64,000 nt of DNA. Source: Maribacter sp. MMG018 (GTDB taxonomy: Bacteria; Bacteroidota; Bacteroidia; Flavobacteriales; Flavobacteriaceae). The stretch covers positions 1,612,001-1,676,000 of the forward strand of contig NZ_JAGJEC010000001.1 of assembly GCF_018100785.1 (NCBI RefSeq). Reading direction: 5' to 3'. Below the pieces are notes generated by a model that was not told where the DNA came from, ran no database searches, and worked only from the letters and a program-made list of their open reading frames with translations. Positions within the stretch are counted from its first letter, which is position 1; the number at the start of each line of letters is the position of its first letter. The position numbers and the translations under genes were made by a program. Positions 35,836 through 45,800 of this stretch are shown piece after piece.

Positions 35836-36269
35836 TTGTCGGTACTGGTTTTATGGTTAAGTAATAGAATTGGTCAACATGGGTGTTATTGGTGTTTTTT
35901 TTCTTTCCCAAAAAATGAAAATAGAATGATAATTCCCTTTGGGGTCTAAAATATTAAATAAAAATAGGAATGTCCATATTTATCTATATAAATTCCATAT
36001 TGTAAACTGTTATATTGAATAAATTCGCAAATAGTAGTGTTTGATATTAATATTATTGTTGAAATGATGGTGTGTTTTTAAGGCTATGTTAAGGCGTGGT
36101 GTTTTTGAGTTTTGTTCCGATAAATTAAAAAATCCATGTTTGATTAAGTTTGTCTTGTTTCATTACAAGCGAAATGGCGGTTCTTAAAACATAATGATGG
36201 TATGAATTTAAGTTGTAGAAAATTAAAATATGCAACGCGGTATAGTTGCTTAAAAATAAATAGGTAAAG
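35836..36269. other. Divergent intergenic region between regulator and sulfatase operon
   Basis: 434 AT-rich bases with no credible gene. It contains the TCCAT pair at 35972-35998, a degenerate -7 box TAGTGTTTG at 36035-36043 on the plus strand, and one more ATCCAT at 36132-36137 within AATCCATGTTTGA; its complement shares AAACATGGA and TTTTT with the susC operator. Confidence 0.6.
35972..35998. promoter_or_regulatory. TCCAT direct repeat, 21-bp period: candidate AraC-type operator of the sulfatase operon
   Basis: GTCCATATT at 35972 and TTCCATATT at 35993; the cores are 21 bp apart. Read on the minus strand they are ATGGAC and ATGGAA, so the orientation relative to the sulfatase operon is the same as at susC and at the DUF1553 gene. 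It could also serve autoregulation of the divergent AraC-type gene. Confidence 0.55.
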
Positions 36270-37859
36270 ATGGTCAATAGAAAATTATTTGGTGTTTTTT
36301 TGGTGTGCTTCCTTATTAATTTTACAAGTTGTAAGGATGAGGTATCACCTGTCGAAAACAAAAAACCGAATATTGTTTTTATACTGGCGGATGACCTAGG
36401 GGCGCATGACCTAAGTTATGCCGGTAGTACCTATTATGAAACCCCTAATATAGATGCCATTGCAAAAGAAGGGGTGAGTTTTGTACAAGGGTACGCCGCA
36501 GCACAAGTTTGTAGCCCGTCGCGGGCAAGTATTATGCTCGGGCAGTCTACGGCCCGTCATGGAATTACAGATTGGATAGGGGCCTCTACGGGTAAAAAAT
36601 GGGGAGACGAACGTAATACAAAAGTACTGCCTCCCGAATATGAAAGGGCCTTAAAAGAAGAAGATATTACCATTGCCGAGGCTTTAAAAGCAGAAGGGTA
36701 TAAAACCTTTTTTGCCGGAAAATGGCATTTGGGCGATGAGCCATACTCACCTGAAAACAATGGTTTTGACATTAATAAAGGAGGCTGGGAAGTCGGTAGC
36801 CCTAAAGGAGGGTATTATGCTCCGTGGGACAATCCGAAGTTGGATTATAAGCACGAGGGCGAAAGCTTAACAAAGCGGTTGGGGCAAGAAACTGCCGATT
36901 TTATTTCGAACAACAAAGACCGGCCCTTTTTTGCTTTCTTATCGTTCTATGCCGTACATGGGCCTATAGAAACTACTGAGGACAAATGGAGAAAATATCG
37001 CAATAAGGCCGAGGAGATGGGCATTAAAAACACTGGGTATGAAATGGAGCGTATTTTGCCTATTCGTACCGTTCAGGACAACCCTATATATGCCGGATTA
37101 ATAGAAACTATGGACGAAGCCGTAGGCATTGTGATGCAGCGACTAAAAGAGCTGGGGTTAGATGATAATACCATTGTTGTTTTTACTTCTGATAATGGTG
37201 GTGTGGCAAGTGGCGATGCTTTTTCTACAACTAATTACCCTTTAAGGGGCGGAAAAGGCTATCAATGGGAAGGTGGCATCAGGGAGCCGTATCTGATCAA
37301 GGCGCCCATGTTCAAAAACACGCCCAAGGTGGTGGATTATCCCGTATCGGGAATAGACTTTTATCCGACTCTTTTAGAATTTGCAGGGGTTGATATACCT
37401 AAAAACCATCTCTTGGAAGGGGTGAGTCTAGTGCCTTTGTTAAAAGGGGAGACCCTTACCGAAAGACCTTTGTTTTGGCATTACCCACATTATGGCAATC
37501 AAGGAGGGGAACCTGTTAGTATTATCAGAAAAGGTGATTGGAAACTCATTCATTATTATGAAGATGGCCGTGATGAGCTATATAATTTAAAACAAGATTT
37601 AGACGAAAAAGAAAATGTGTTGGGCAAGCATCCTCAGTTGGCACAAGAACTTAAAAAGGAACTCACCGATTATTTGACGCAAACGGGGGCTAAAAGACCT
37701 GAAGTCAATGTAGATTATGATGGTATAAAGGCTGCCGAGCTTCAGAAGAAAAGAAAAACTGAAATGCTTCAGAATTTAGAAAAGCAACGAAAAGAATTTC
37801 TAAAAAGTGATTTTGAACCAAATAAGAACTGGTTCGATAGCAAAACAACCAAAGATTAA
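36270..37859 (+). CDS. Type I sulfatase lipoprotein
   Basis: 529 residues; signal peptide with lipobox FTSC, so probably membrane-anchored in the periplasm or on the surface. It has the sulfatase signature with the formylglycine site Cys81-Ser-Pro-Ser-Arg, metal-binding Asp pair in FILADDLGAHDLSY, GKWHLGD, and VVFTSDNGG with the later Asp-Asn metal ligands. It removes sulfate esters from a glycan; whether from polymer or oligosaccharide, and from which position, cannot be told. A charged C-terminal helix (AAELQKKRKTEML) follows the domain. A maturation enzyme (FGE or anSME) is not in the window. It is the first gene of a six-gene operon. Confidence 0.96.
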   Translation: MVNRKLFGVFLVCFLINFTSCKDEVSPVENKKPNIVFILADDLGAHDLSYAGSTYYETPNIDAIAKEGVSFVQGYAAAQVCSPSRASIMLGQSTARHGITDWIGASTGKKWGDERNTKVLPPEYERALKEEDITIAEALKAEGYKTFFAGKWHLGDEPYSPENNGFDINKGGWEVGSPKGGYYAPWDNPKLDYKHEGESLTKRLGQETADFISNNKDRPFFAFLSFYAVHGPIETTEDKWRKYRNKAEEMGIKNTGYEMERILPIRTVQDNPIYAGLIETMDEAVGIVMQRLKELGLDDNTIVVFTSDNGGVASGDAFSTTNYPLRGGKGYQWEGGIREPYLIKAPMFKNTPKVVDYPVSGIDFYPTLLEFAGVDIPKNHLLEGVSLVPLLKGETLTERPLFWHYPHYGNQGGEPVSIIRKGDWKLIHYYEDGRDELYNLKQDLDEKENVLGKHPQLAQELKKELTDYLTQTGAKRPEVNVDYDGIKAAELQKKRKTEMLQNLEKQRKEFLKSDFEPNKNWFDSKTTKD

Positions 37860-37882
37860 GGAACAAAGTTGATTTATATACT

Positions 37883-39283
37883 ATGAAAAACCCACAATAC
37901 AATTTTGCTTACTTACTTTTTCTGGCGTTGGTCTCTGCCATGGGTGGATTTCTGTTCGGTTATGACTGGGTGGTAATAGGAGGGGTAAAACCTTTTTATG
38001 AGCTCTATTTTAATATAGCCGATATACCCACGTTACAAGGTTGGGCCATGAGCAGTGCCTTGGTGGGGTGTATTTTTGGAGCGATACTTTCAGGACTCTT
38101 GACCGATAAATGGGGGCGAAAAAACAGTCTTATATTGGCGGCGGCACTGTTTTCCTTATCTGCTTTTGGAACAGGATATGCCGATGATTTCACCCTTTTT
38201 GTTGTGTATAGGGTCTTAGGCGGTCTGGGTATAGGGTTGGCTTCTACATTATCGCCTATGTACATTGCAGAAGTGGCACCCGCAGAGTATAGGGGGCGAT
38301 TTGTAGCTATAAATCAATTAACGATCGTGTTGGGTATTTTGGTGGCGCAAATTGCCAACTGGGGTATTGCCGAGGCCATACCTGCCAATTTTAACGATAC
38401 GGATATACTGAACTCTTGGAACGGTCAAACCGGTTGGCGGTATATGTTCTGGGTAGAACTTATACCTGCATTACTTTTCTTTTTTCTAATGTTCGTGGTG
38501 CCCAAAAGTCCAAGATTTCTTGCCAAGGCCGGTAAAGAAGAGGATGCCAAACAGGTGTTGTTTAAGATCGGTGGTATGGGGTATGCCGAACAAGAGTTCG
38601 ATAACATGAGGTCGACCCTTAACGATGATGAGGGCAAAAAGATTTCCATTGCTGAATTAAAGGGAAAAAAGGTGTTTCCTATTCTTGTTATAGGTGTTGT
38701 GTTGGCGGTATTTCAACAATGGTGCGGTATCAATATCATTTTTAATTATGCGGAAGAAATATTTTCCGCTGCCGGTTATAGTGTTGGTGATATGCTCTTT
38801 AATATAGTGATCACGGGCAGTGTTAATCTTATTTTCACTTTCATGGCCATGCGAACGGTAGATAGTTGGGGCCGTAGAAAATTAATGCTCTTTGGGGCGG
38901 CAGGGCTCGCCATTATTTATGCATTGTTAGGGGGGGCTTATTTCTTTGAGTTCAGTGGTTGGCCGGTTCTAGTTTTAGTAATTACGGCAATTGCGATTTA
39001 TGCCATGTCTTTGGCGCCGATAACCTGGGTGGTGCTCTCCGAGATTTTTCCGAATAGATTAAGGGGATTGGCTATGTCTATAGCAACATTTTCATTGTGG
39101 ATAGCCTCATTTATCTTGGTATTTACTTTCCCTATCATGAACAGTGAATTGGGGTCGTACGGTACCTTTTGGGCGTATAGTATTATTTGTGTGGCCGGTT
39201 TTGTTTTCGTTAAAAAAAGATTGCCGGAAACAAAGGGCAAGAGTTTGGAGGAAATTGAAATAGAGCTTACGAAAGAAAAATGA
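37883..39283 (+). CDS. MFS sugar:H+ symporter (sugar porter family)
   Basis: An inner-membrane transporter of 466 residues with 12 hydrophobic segments. The sugar-porter marks are GGFLFGYDWVVIGG near the N-terminus, LTDKWGRKNS between helices 2 and 3, VDSWGRRKLML in the second half and PETKGKSLEEIE at the end. The family (XylE, GalP) imports monosaccharides with protons. It should bring the monosaccharide released by the two GH2 enzymes into the cytoplasm; the sugar is unknown. It starts 23 bases after the sulfatase gene and its stop overlaps the next start (ATGA). Confidence 0.95.
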   Translation: MKNPQYNFAYLLFLALVSAMGGFLFGYDWVVIGGVKPFYELYFNIADIPTLQGWAMSSALVGCIFGAILSGLLTDKWGRKNSLILAAALFSLSAFGTGYADDFTLFVVYRVLGGLGIGLASTLSPMYIAEVAPAEYRGRFVAINQLTIVLGILVAQIANWGIAEAIPANFNDTDILNSWNGQTGWRYMFWVELIPALLFFFLMFVVPKSPRFLAKAGKEEDAKQVLFKIGGMGYAEQEFDNMRSTLNDDEGKKISIAELKGKKVFPILVIGVVLAVFQQWCGINIIFNYAEEIFSAAGYSVGDMLFNIVITGSVNLIFTFMAMRTVDSWGRRKLMLFGAAGLAIIYALLGGAYFFEFSGWPVLVLVITAIAIYAMSLAPITWVVLSEIFPNRLRGLAMSIATFSLWIASFILVFTFPIMNSELGSYGTFWAYSIICVAGFVFVKKRLPETKGKSLEEIEIELTKEK

Positions 39284-39999
39284 AAATAAGCCTTAAGGTC
39301 ATAGTATTCATTGCTTTTACCATACAAAGTACCTATGCTCAAACCGATATGGGGAAGATGGATTATTTACGTGATGTGACATCGGAATTGCGTAAAGAGT
39401 GGCCGAACAATAAAACCATCAATCTGGTTTTTCACGGGCATTCCGTGCCTTCGGGATATTTTAAAACCCCCAACGTAAACACATTGGAGGCGTATCCGTA
39501 CGTAACATTAAAAAATATAAAGCGGGTATACACCTCTGCTGTGGTAAATGTTATTACGACCTCTATTGGTGGGGAGCAGTCGGAGCAAGGCGAAAAAAGG
39601 TTCACGGAAGAAGTATTGGTGCACCGGCCCGATGTACTGTTCATAGACTATGCCTTAAACGATCGCAGCATTGGGCTCGAAAGGGCAAAAATAGCATGGG
39701 AAAAAATGATCCTTCAAGCAAAGGCATACGGTACAAAGGTGATTCTAATGACGCCCACACCCGATGTAAAGGAAGATATTCTGTCCCCCAAATCGGAACT
39801 GTCCAGGCACAGTCGACAAATAAGGGACTTGGCAAAAAAATATGAAATAGGTCTGGTGGATAGTTATCGGCTGTTTCAGAAAATAGCCGAAAAAGAGGAT
39901 ATAAAAATCTACATGGCCCAAAGTAACCATATAAATGAAAAAGGGCATAGGGTTGTTGCAGATGCCATATTCGATTTTTTCAGCGAAGATTATAAATAA
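39280..39999 (+). CDS. Secreted SGNH/GDSL-type hydrolase
   Basis: 239 residues with a signal peptide (KISLKVIVFIAFTIQSTYAQ). The SGNH blocks can be recognised, with changes: block I reads FHGHSVPSGY (GHS instead of GDS, Ser retained), block II has the Gly in IGGEQSEQG, block III is DYALNDR (Asn), and the catalytic His is in SNHINEKGH. The family removes acetyl or other acyl groups; here deacetylation of the glycan is the natural guess. Translation is probably coupled to the transporter gene through the 4-base overlap. Confidence 0.87.
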   Translation: MKISLKVIVFIAFTIQSTYAQTDMGKMDYLRDVTSELRKEWPNNKTINLVFHGHSVPSGYFKTPNVNTLEAYPYVTLKNIKRVYTSAVVNVITTSIGGEQSEQGEKRFTEEVLVHRPDVLFIDYALNDRSIGLERAKIAWEKMILQAKAYGTKVILMTPTPDVKEDILSPKSELSRHSRQIRDLAKKYEIGLVDSYRLFQKIAEKEDIKIYMAQSNHINEKGHRVVADAIFDFFSEDYK

Positions 40000-40014
40000 T
40001 AATAATACGGTTTT

Positions 40015-42843
40015 ATGAAAAGTAAGGTCTTGATACTGCTAATGGTATTGTTTGCTTTGTGTTCTTGCCAAAAAGAGGATCCAAAGGAAATGGACCTGTC
40101 CGGCGAGTGGCAATTTAAGATAGATTCGTTGGATCAAGGGGTTAAGGAAAAGTGGTTTTTGAAAACTTTGGACGACACAGTTCAATTACCGGGTTCAATG
40201 GCGGAAAATGGTAAGGGAGATGATATAACCGTTAATACACATTGGACCGGAAGTATGTGGAACGATAGTCTTTGGTACAAAGATCCAAAGTATGCTAAAT
40301 ACCGTCAGCCTGGCAATGTTAAGGTTTCCTTTTGGTTGAGCCCAAAAAAGGTATATAACGGTGCGGCATGGTACCAGAAAAAAGTAGTTATACCGCAATC
40401 ATGGCAAAACCAACATATAAACTTAGGGTTGGAAAGACCGCATTGGGAAACAACGGTTTGGGTAGATGACCAAGAGGTTGGTATGCAAAATAGCTTAGGC
40501 ACTCCGCATGATTATAATTTAGCTAAATATCTTACTCCCGGTGAGCATACGATTACCATAAGAATAGATAATAGGGTGAAGGATATAAACCCGGGCGTAG
40601 ATGCGCATAGTATTTCTGATAATACCCAGACCAATTGGAACGGCATTGTAGGTGATATTAAATTAACGGCGACACCACCTGTTGTTTTTCAAAATGTAAA
40701 ACTATTTCCCGATGTAAAGGATAAGAAGGTTACGGTAAAAGGTAAGGTGGTCAACTCTTCGGGAAAGCCACAGAAGGGTAAAATTATATTGCAGGCAATA
40801 GAATCTATCGGCACTAATAGTTTGCCACCGTTAGAGAAAGAAATGGAAATAGAGGTGGAAGGTGATTTTGAAATCGATTACCCCATGGGGGACGATCCTT
40901 TGCTCTGGGATGAGTTCGACCCTAATTTATATACCATGAAATTGCAATTGGAGTCCGATTTGGGCACAAGTGAAAAAGAGGTGGTTTTTGGTATGCGCAG
41001 TTTTGAAGTAAACGGCAAACACTTTACCGTTAATGGAAGACCTGTGTATTTACGGGGAACATTGGAGTGTTCCATCTTTCCCTTAACAGGGTATCCCGCT
41101 ACCGATGTAGATGAATGGAAACGAATTTTTAAAATTATTAGATCGTATGGTCTTAACCACATGCGTTTTCATTCGTATTGTCCACCGGAAGCGGCTTTTA
41201 GGGCTGCGGATGAAATGGGGGTTTATGTTCAGGTAGAAGCTTCCTCTTGGGCAAATATAGGAGACGGTGAACCTGTTGATGAATGGATCTATAAGGAGGC
41301 CGAGGATATATTGAATACCTACGGTAATCATCCTTCTTTTGTAATGATGGCCTACGGTAATGAACCGTCGGGTAAGAACCACGAAGAATATCTGTACAAG
41401 TTCGTAGATCATTTTAAAAAGTTAGATAATAGAAGGTTGTATACCAGTGGTGCCGGATGGCCCTTGTTGGATAATTTGGATTATTACAATCATAAAGGGC
41501 CGCGTATACAGGGTTGGGCCCAAGAATTGAACAGTATTATCAATGCCGAACCACCACAAACAGAGTTCGATTATAACAAGTTGATACAAAAAACTCCCAT
41601 GCCTTATGTTAGTCATGAAATGGGGCAATGGTGCGTGTATCCCAATTTTAAGGAAATGTCAAAATATACCGGTGTTTTAGAGCCGAAAAATTTTGAAATA
41701 TTTAAAGAAACCTTAGAGGATAATCATCTTGGTCATCTTGCGGATAGTTTGTTGATGGCATCGGGTAAGTTACAGGTACTCTGTTATAAGGCCGATATCG
41801 AGGCTGCGTTGAGGACCAAGGATATGGCAGGATTTCAGTTGTTGGACCTACATGATTTTCCTGGTCAGGGTACCGCATTGGTCGGTGTTTTAGATGCTTT
41901 TTGGGAAGAAAAGGGGTATGTGACTGCAGACGAATTCAGAGAATTCAACTCAGAAACAGTTCCTCTTGCAAGAATGGCAAAACGTGTGTTCTTGAACGAC
42001 GAAGACTTTACGGCAAAGGTAGAAGTTGCCCATTATGGCGAAAAGCCACTCAATGCCGTGACTCCTACTTGGGACCTTGTTGGTAAAGAAGAAAATACGT
42101 TCGCCAAAGGTGAATTTGCCAAGACCGATATACCTATTGGAAATGGATTTGGCCTAGGTGAGATTTCGGTTGATTTGAACGCCATCGATACGCCCCAAAA
42201 ATTAACGCTTACCGTTTATGTCGGTGGTCATAAGAATAGTTGGGATGTATGGGTCTATCCTTCTAAAAACACCCCTATCGATACAGAAGATGATATTAGG
42301 GTGGTTCAAAAATTTGATGCTGCCACGATCGATTATCTAAAAAATGGAGGCAAGGTATTGCTTACTATCAACAAAGGGGATATTGCAGCTGACAAAGGGG
42401 GGGATATTGGTGTAGGCTTTTCCAGTATATTCTGGAACACCTCATGGACCAAAGGCCAAAAACCGCACACCTTGGGGATTCTTACGGATCCTCAACATCC
42501 TGCCTTGACCGAATTTCCAACAGAATATCATAGTAATTGGCAATGGTGGGATGCTATGAGCCATTCAAATGCCATTGTTCTTGATGATTTTACTCCCGAT
42601 CTAAACCCCATTGTTCGCGTAATCGACGATTGGTTCGAGAACCGTAGAACGGCCTTGATTTTTGAAGTAAAAGTGGGCAAGGGAAAACTATTAGTTTCCG
42701 GTATAGATCTGCATTCCAATCTAGAAAATAGACCCGAAGCGCGTCAATTACTATACAGCTTAAAAAAATACATCGCCAGCAACAGGTTCGATCCTAAGGT
42801 AGAGCTACAACCAGAGGATATCAAGAATTTGATGAAATACTAA
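40015..42843 (+). CDS. Glycoside hydrolase family 2-like lipoprotein (first copy)
   Basis: 942 residues, lipobox CSC (Cys18). Domains: N-terminal sugar-binding jelly roll (about 25-220), immunoglobulin-like domain (225-330), TIM barrel (335-620) and C-terminal beta domains. The GH2 catalytic pair is visible: acid/base Glu450 in YGNEPSG and a nucleophile candidate Glu535 in SHEMGQW. GH2 includes beta-galactosidases, beta-glucuronidases and beta-mannosidases; the motifs here (GQWCVYPNF after the nucleophile) do not match the classic LacZ pattern closely. It is paralogous to the gene at 46219 (shared WNGIVGD, RPVYLRG, NHMRFHSYCPP, DFPGQGTALVG). Confidence 0.92.
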   Translation: MKSKVLILLMVLFALCSCQKEDPKEMDLSGEWQFKIDSLDQGVKEKWFLKTLDDTVQLPGSMAENGKGDDITVNTHWTGSMWNDSLWYKDPKYAKYRQPGNVKVSFWLSPKKVYNGAAWYQKKVVIPQSWQNQHINLGLERPHWETTVWVDDQEVGMQNSLGTPHDYNLAKYLTPGEHTITIRIDNRVKDINPGVDAHSISDNTQTNWNGIVGDIKLTATPPVVFQNVKLFPDVKDKKVTVKGKVVNSSGKPQKGKIILQAIESIGTNSLPPLEKEMEIEVEGDFEIDYPMGDDPLLWDEFDPNLYTMKLQLESDLGTSEKEVVFGMRSFEVNGKHFTVNGRPVYLRGTLECSIFPLTGYPATDVDEWKRIFKIIRSYGLNHMRFHSYCPPEAAFRAADEMGVYVQVEASSWANIGDGEPVDEWIYKEAEDILNTYGNHPSFVMMAYGNEPSGKNHEEYLYKFVDHFKKLDNRRLYTSGAGWPLLDNLDYYNHKGPRIQGWAQELNSIINAEPPQTEFDYNKLIQKTPMPYVSHEMGQWCVYPNFKEMSKYTGVLEPKNFEIFKETLEDNHLGHLADSLLMASGKLQVLCYKADIEAALRTKDMAGFQLLDLHDFPGQGTALVGVLDAFWEEKGYVTADEFREFNSETVPLARMAKRVFLNDEDFTAKVEVAHYGEKPLNAVTPTWDLVGKEENTFAKGEFAKTDIPIGNGFGLGEISVDLNAIDTPQKLTLTVYVGGHKNSWDVWVYPSKNTPIDTEDDIRVVQKFDAATIDYLKNGGKVLLTINKGDIAADKGGDIGVGFSSIFWNTSWTKGQKPHTLGILTDPQHPALTEFPTEYHSNWQWWDAMSHSNAIVLDDFTPDLNPIVRVIDDWFENRRTALIFEVKVGKGKLLVSGIDLHSNLENRPEARQLLYSLKKYIASNRFDPKVELQPEDIKNLMKY

Positions 42844-42883
42844 GGAATATGTTTAAATGATTCGATGCATGGCATCGGACTAA

Positions 42884-45800
42884 ATGAAATTTGAAATGAG
42901 TACAGTAAAGGCTTGGAAAGATAAAGTAGTAATACCTACCTACGAAGTTGGTGAACCGGAAAAATATCCTGTTTTTTTGGACAAAAGGGTTTATCAGGCA
43001 AGTAGTGGTGTGGTGTACCCCCATCCTGTAATCGAAAAAATAAGTGACGAAAAGATAGATAAGGAATGGGATGCTATTTATATCGAAAACGATTATATAA
43101 AAATAATGGTTTTACCTGCCTTGGGGGGCAGGGTGCAAATGGCGTACGACAAGATCAGGGAGCGTCATTTTGTCTATTATAATAACGTTATCAAACCTGC
43201 CTTGGTCGGACTTACAGGACCATGGATTTCAGGAGGAATAGAATTTAATTGGCCACAACATCATAGGCCCAGTACCTACGACCCTACCGATTTTTATATT
43301 GAAGAAAATGAGGACGGTAGTGTAACGGTGTGGGTAAGTGAGGTAGAAAGAATGTTCAGGACCAAGGGGATGGCCGGTTTTACGCTGTATCCAGACAAGG
43401 CATATCTAGAAATTAAAGGGCAACTCTATAATAGAACCCCGGTGCCACAGACTTTTTTATGGTGGGCAAACCCGGCTGTGGCGGTTAATGATCATTACCA
43501 ATCTGTTTTTCCGCCAGATGTAAATGCGGTCTTTGATCATGGTAAAAGAGATGTTTCCGAGTTTCCTATTGCCAAAGGTGAATATTACAAGGTAGACTAT
43601 TCGCCAGGTACCGATATATCAAGATATAAGAATATTCCCGTACCCACTTCATATATGGCCATAACTTCAGAGTACGATTTTGTGGGCGGCTACGAGAATG
43701 ATACCAAAGGCGGATTGTTGCACATTGCCGACCACCATATTTCTCCGGGTAAAAAGCAATGGACATGGGGCAATGGTGATTTTGGAAAGGCGTGGGATAG
43801 AAACCTTACCGATAGTGATGGTCCTTACATAGAATTAATGTGCGGCGTGTATACGGATAACCAACCGGATTTCTCTTGGATGCACCCCTATGAAGAAAAA
43901 AGCTTTAAACAGTATTTTATGCCGTACTACAATGTGGGAGTGGTAAAAAATGCCACCAAAGAAGCATTGTTGAATTTAGAGAAGGAAGGTGATGAGGTTC
44001 GGTTAAAGGTGTACGTAACATCACATTATCCAAATTCGAAGATAAGTCTTGGTTCTAACGAAAAGGTGTTGTTCGAATCGGTAAAAGACCTAGACCCTGC
44101 AAACGGATTTGAGGAGCTCGTATCTACGGGCAATGTCGATTATAATTCTCTTACGGCCACGGTAACCGATGCGGATGGTACGGTGTTGGTGTCATGGTCG
44201 CCCAGTAGTCTCAAAGAAAACGAAGTACCCGAAGCGGCCAAAGCTGCAAAAGAACCAAAAGAGATTACAAGTGTAGAACAGCTGTACCTGCGCGGCTTGC
44301 ATCTAGAACAGTACCGCCATGCTACCTATGATCCGACCGCTTATTATCTAGAAGGGTTGTCGCGCGATCCCAAAGATGTACGTTGTAACAACGCTATGGG
44401 CCTTTGGTACTTAAAACGGGCGAAATATGAAAAAGCGTTGGAGTACTTTAACCAGGCCATAGATACGTTGACAGAACGTAACCCTAACCCTTACGACGGG
44501 GAGCCTTTTTTTAACAAAGGGCTGGCTTTGTCGTATTTAGACAGAAAAAATGAGGCGTACGATGCCTTTTTTAAATCTTGTTGGAATGCCGCTTGGCAAG
44601 ATGCCGGTTATTTTAACTGTGCCCAAATAGATTGTGCGAACGGTAATTTGGAAAAATCATTGGAGCTTGTAGATAAATCACTTGTTAAAAACTGGCATAA
44701 CCACAAAGCACGTCATCTTAAAATTGTGCTTTTGAGAAAGCTGGGCCGTATAGGGGAAGCAGTTCAACTAATAGATGATTCTTTGGCGATAGATGCCTTT
44801 AATTTTGGGGCGGTCTACGAGAAATATCTGATTTCGGGCGCATCCAGTGATCTCGATTTCTTGATGGAAATTACACGGGGTAACCAACATAATTTTATAG
44901 AGTTTTCTATAGATTATGCACAAGCGGGCCAGTTTAACGAAGCAATATCACTATTGAACGTTCTGGTGGAAAGCCAGTTGGCGAACTACCCAATGGTCTA
45001 TTACTTTTTAGGGGATTATTATCTGAAAAATGGTGAAGTGAACAAGGCAAAAGACCATTTTAAAATGGGGAGTGAGATGCCTATGGACTATTGTTTTCCC
45101 AATAGGTTGGAAGAGATAGCCGCACTGAAAGCGGCTGTTGCACAGAACCCGAAAGATGCAAGGGCCTATTACTATCTGGGTAATTTTTGGTATGCATCCA
45201 AACAGTATGAAGATGCATTGGAATGTTGGGAGAAATCCGTAAAATGGGAAGACACAAATGCCATTTGCCATAGAAATTTGGCCCTGCTGTATTATAATAA
45301 ACAGCATAAGGTTGAATTGGCAAAAACCCATTTGGAAAAAGCTTTTGAATTGGACCATACCGATGCACGGTTGTTGATGGAATTGGACCAATTGTATAAA
45401 AAGCTCAATGTAGATGTAGATACCCGTTTAAATATATTGGAAAAATACATGGAGCTTACGATGTCTCGTGATGATATTTATCTAGAAAGGGTAAGCCTAT
45501 ATAGTTTTAAAGGAGACTTTGAAAAAGCTTTGGATCTTATAGATAAAAGACAGTTTCATCCGTGGGAAGGGGGCGAAGGTAAAGTGCCCTTTCAATATGT
45601 TACCGCGAAGGTAGAGTTGGCAAAAAAGTATATAAAGAAGGGTGAATATACATCGGCGATCTGCCTGTTGAATGAGGCGCAGACCTATCCTGCCAATCTG
45701 GGTGAAGGTAAACTTTACGGCACTCAAGAGAACGATATATTTTATTGGTTGGGCTGTGCCCATGAAGGATTGGGGGAAATGGAGAAGGCCGTTGAAAACT

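Noticed and set aside
36115-36137. Second AraC-type pair closer to the sulfatase start
   Set aside because: ATCCAT at 36132 is good, but no matching half-site occurs 21 bp away on either side.
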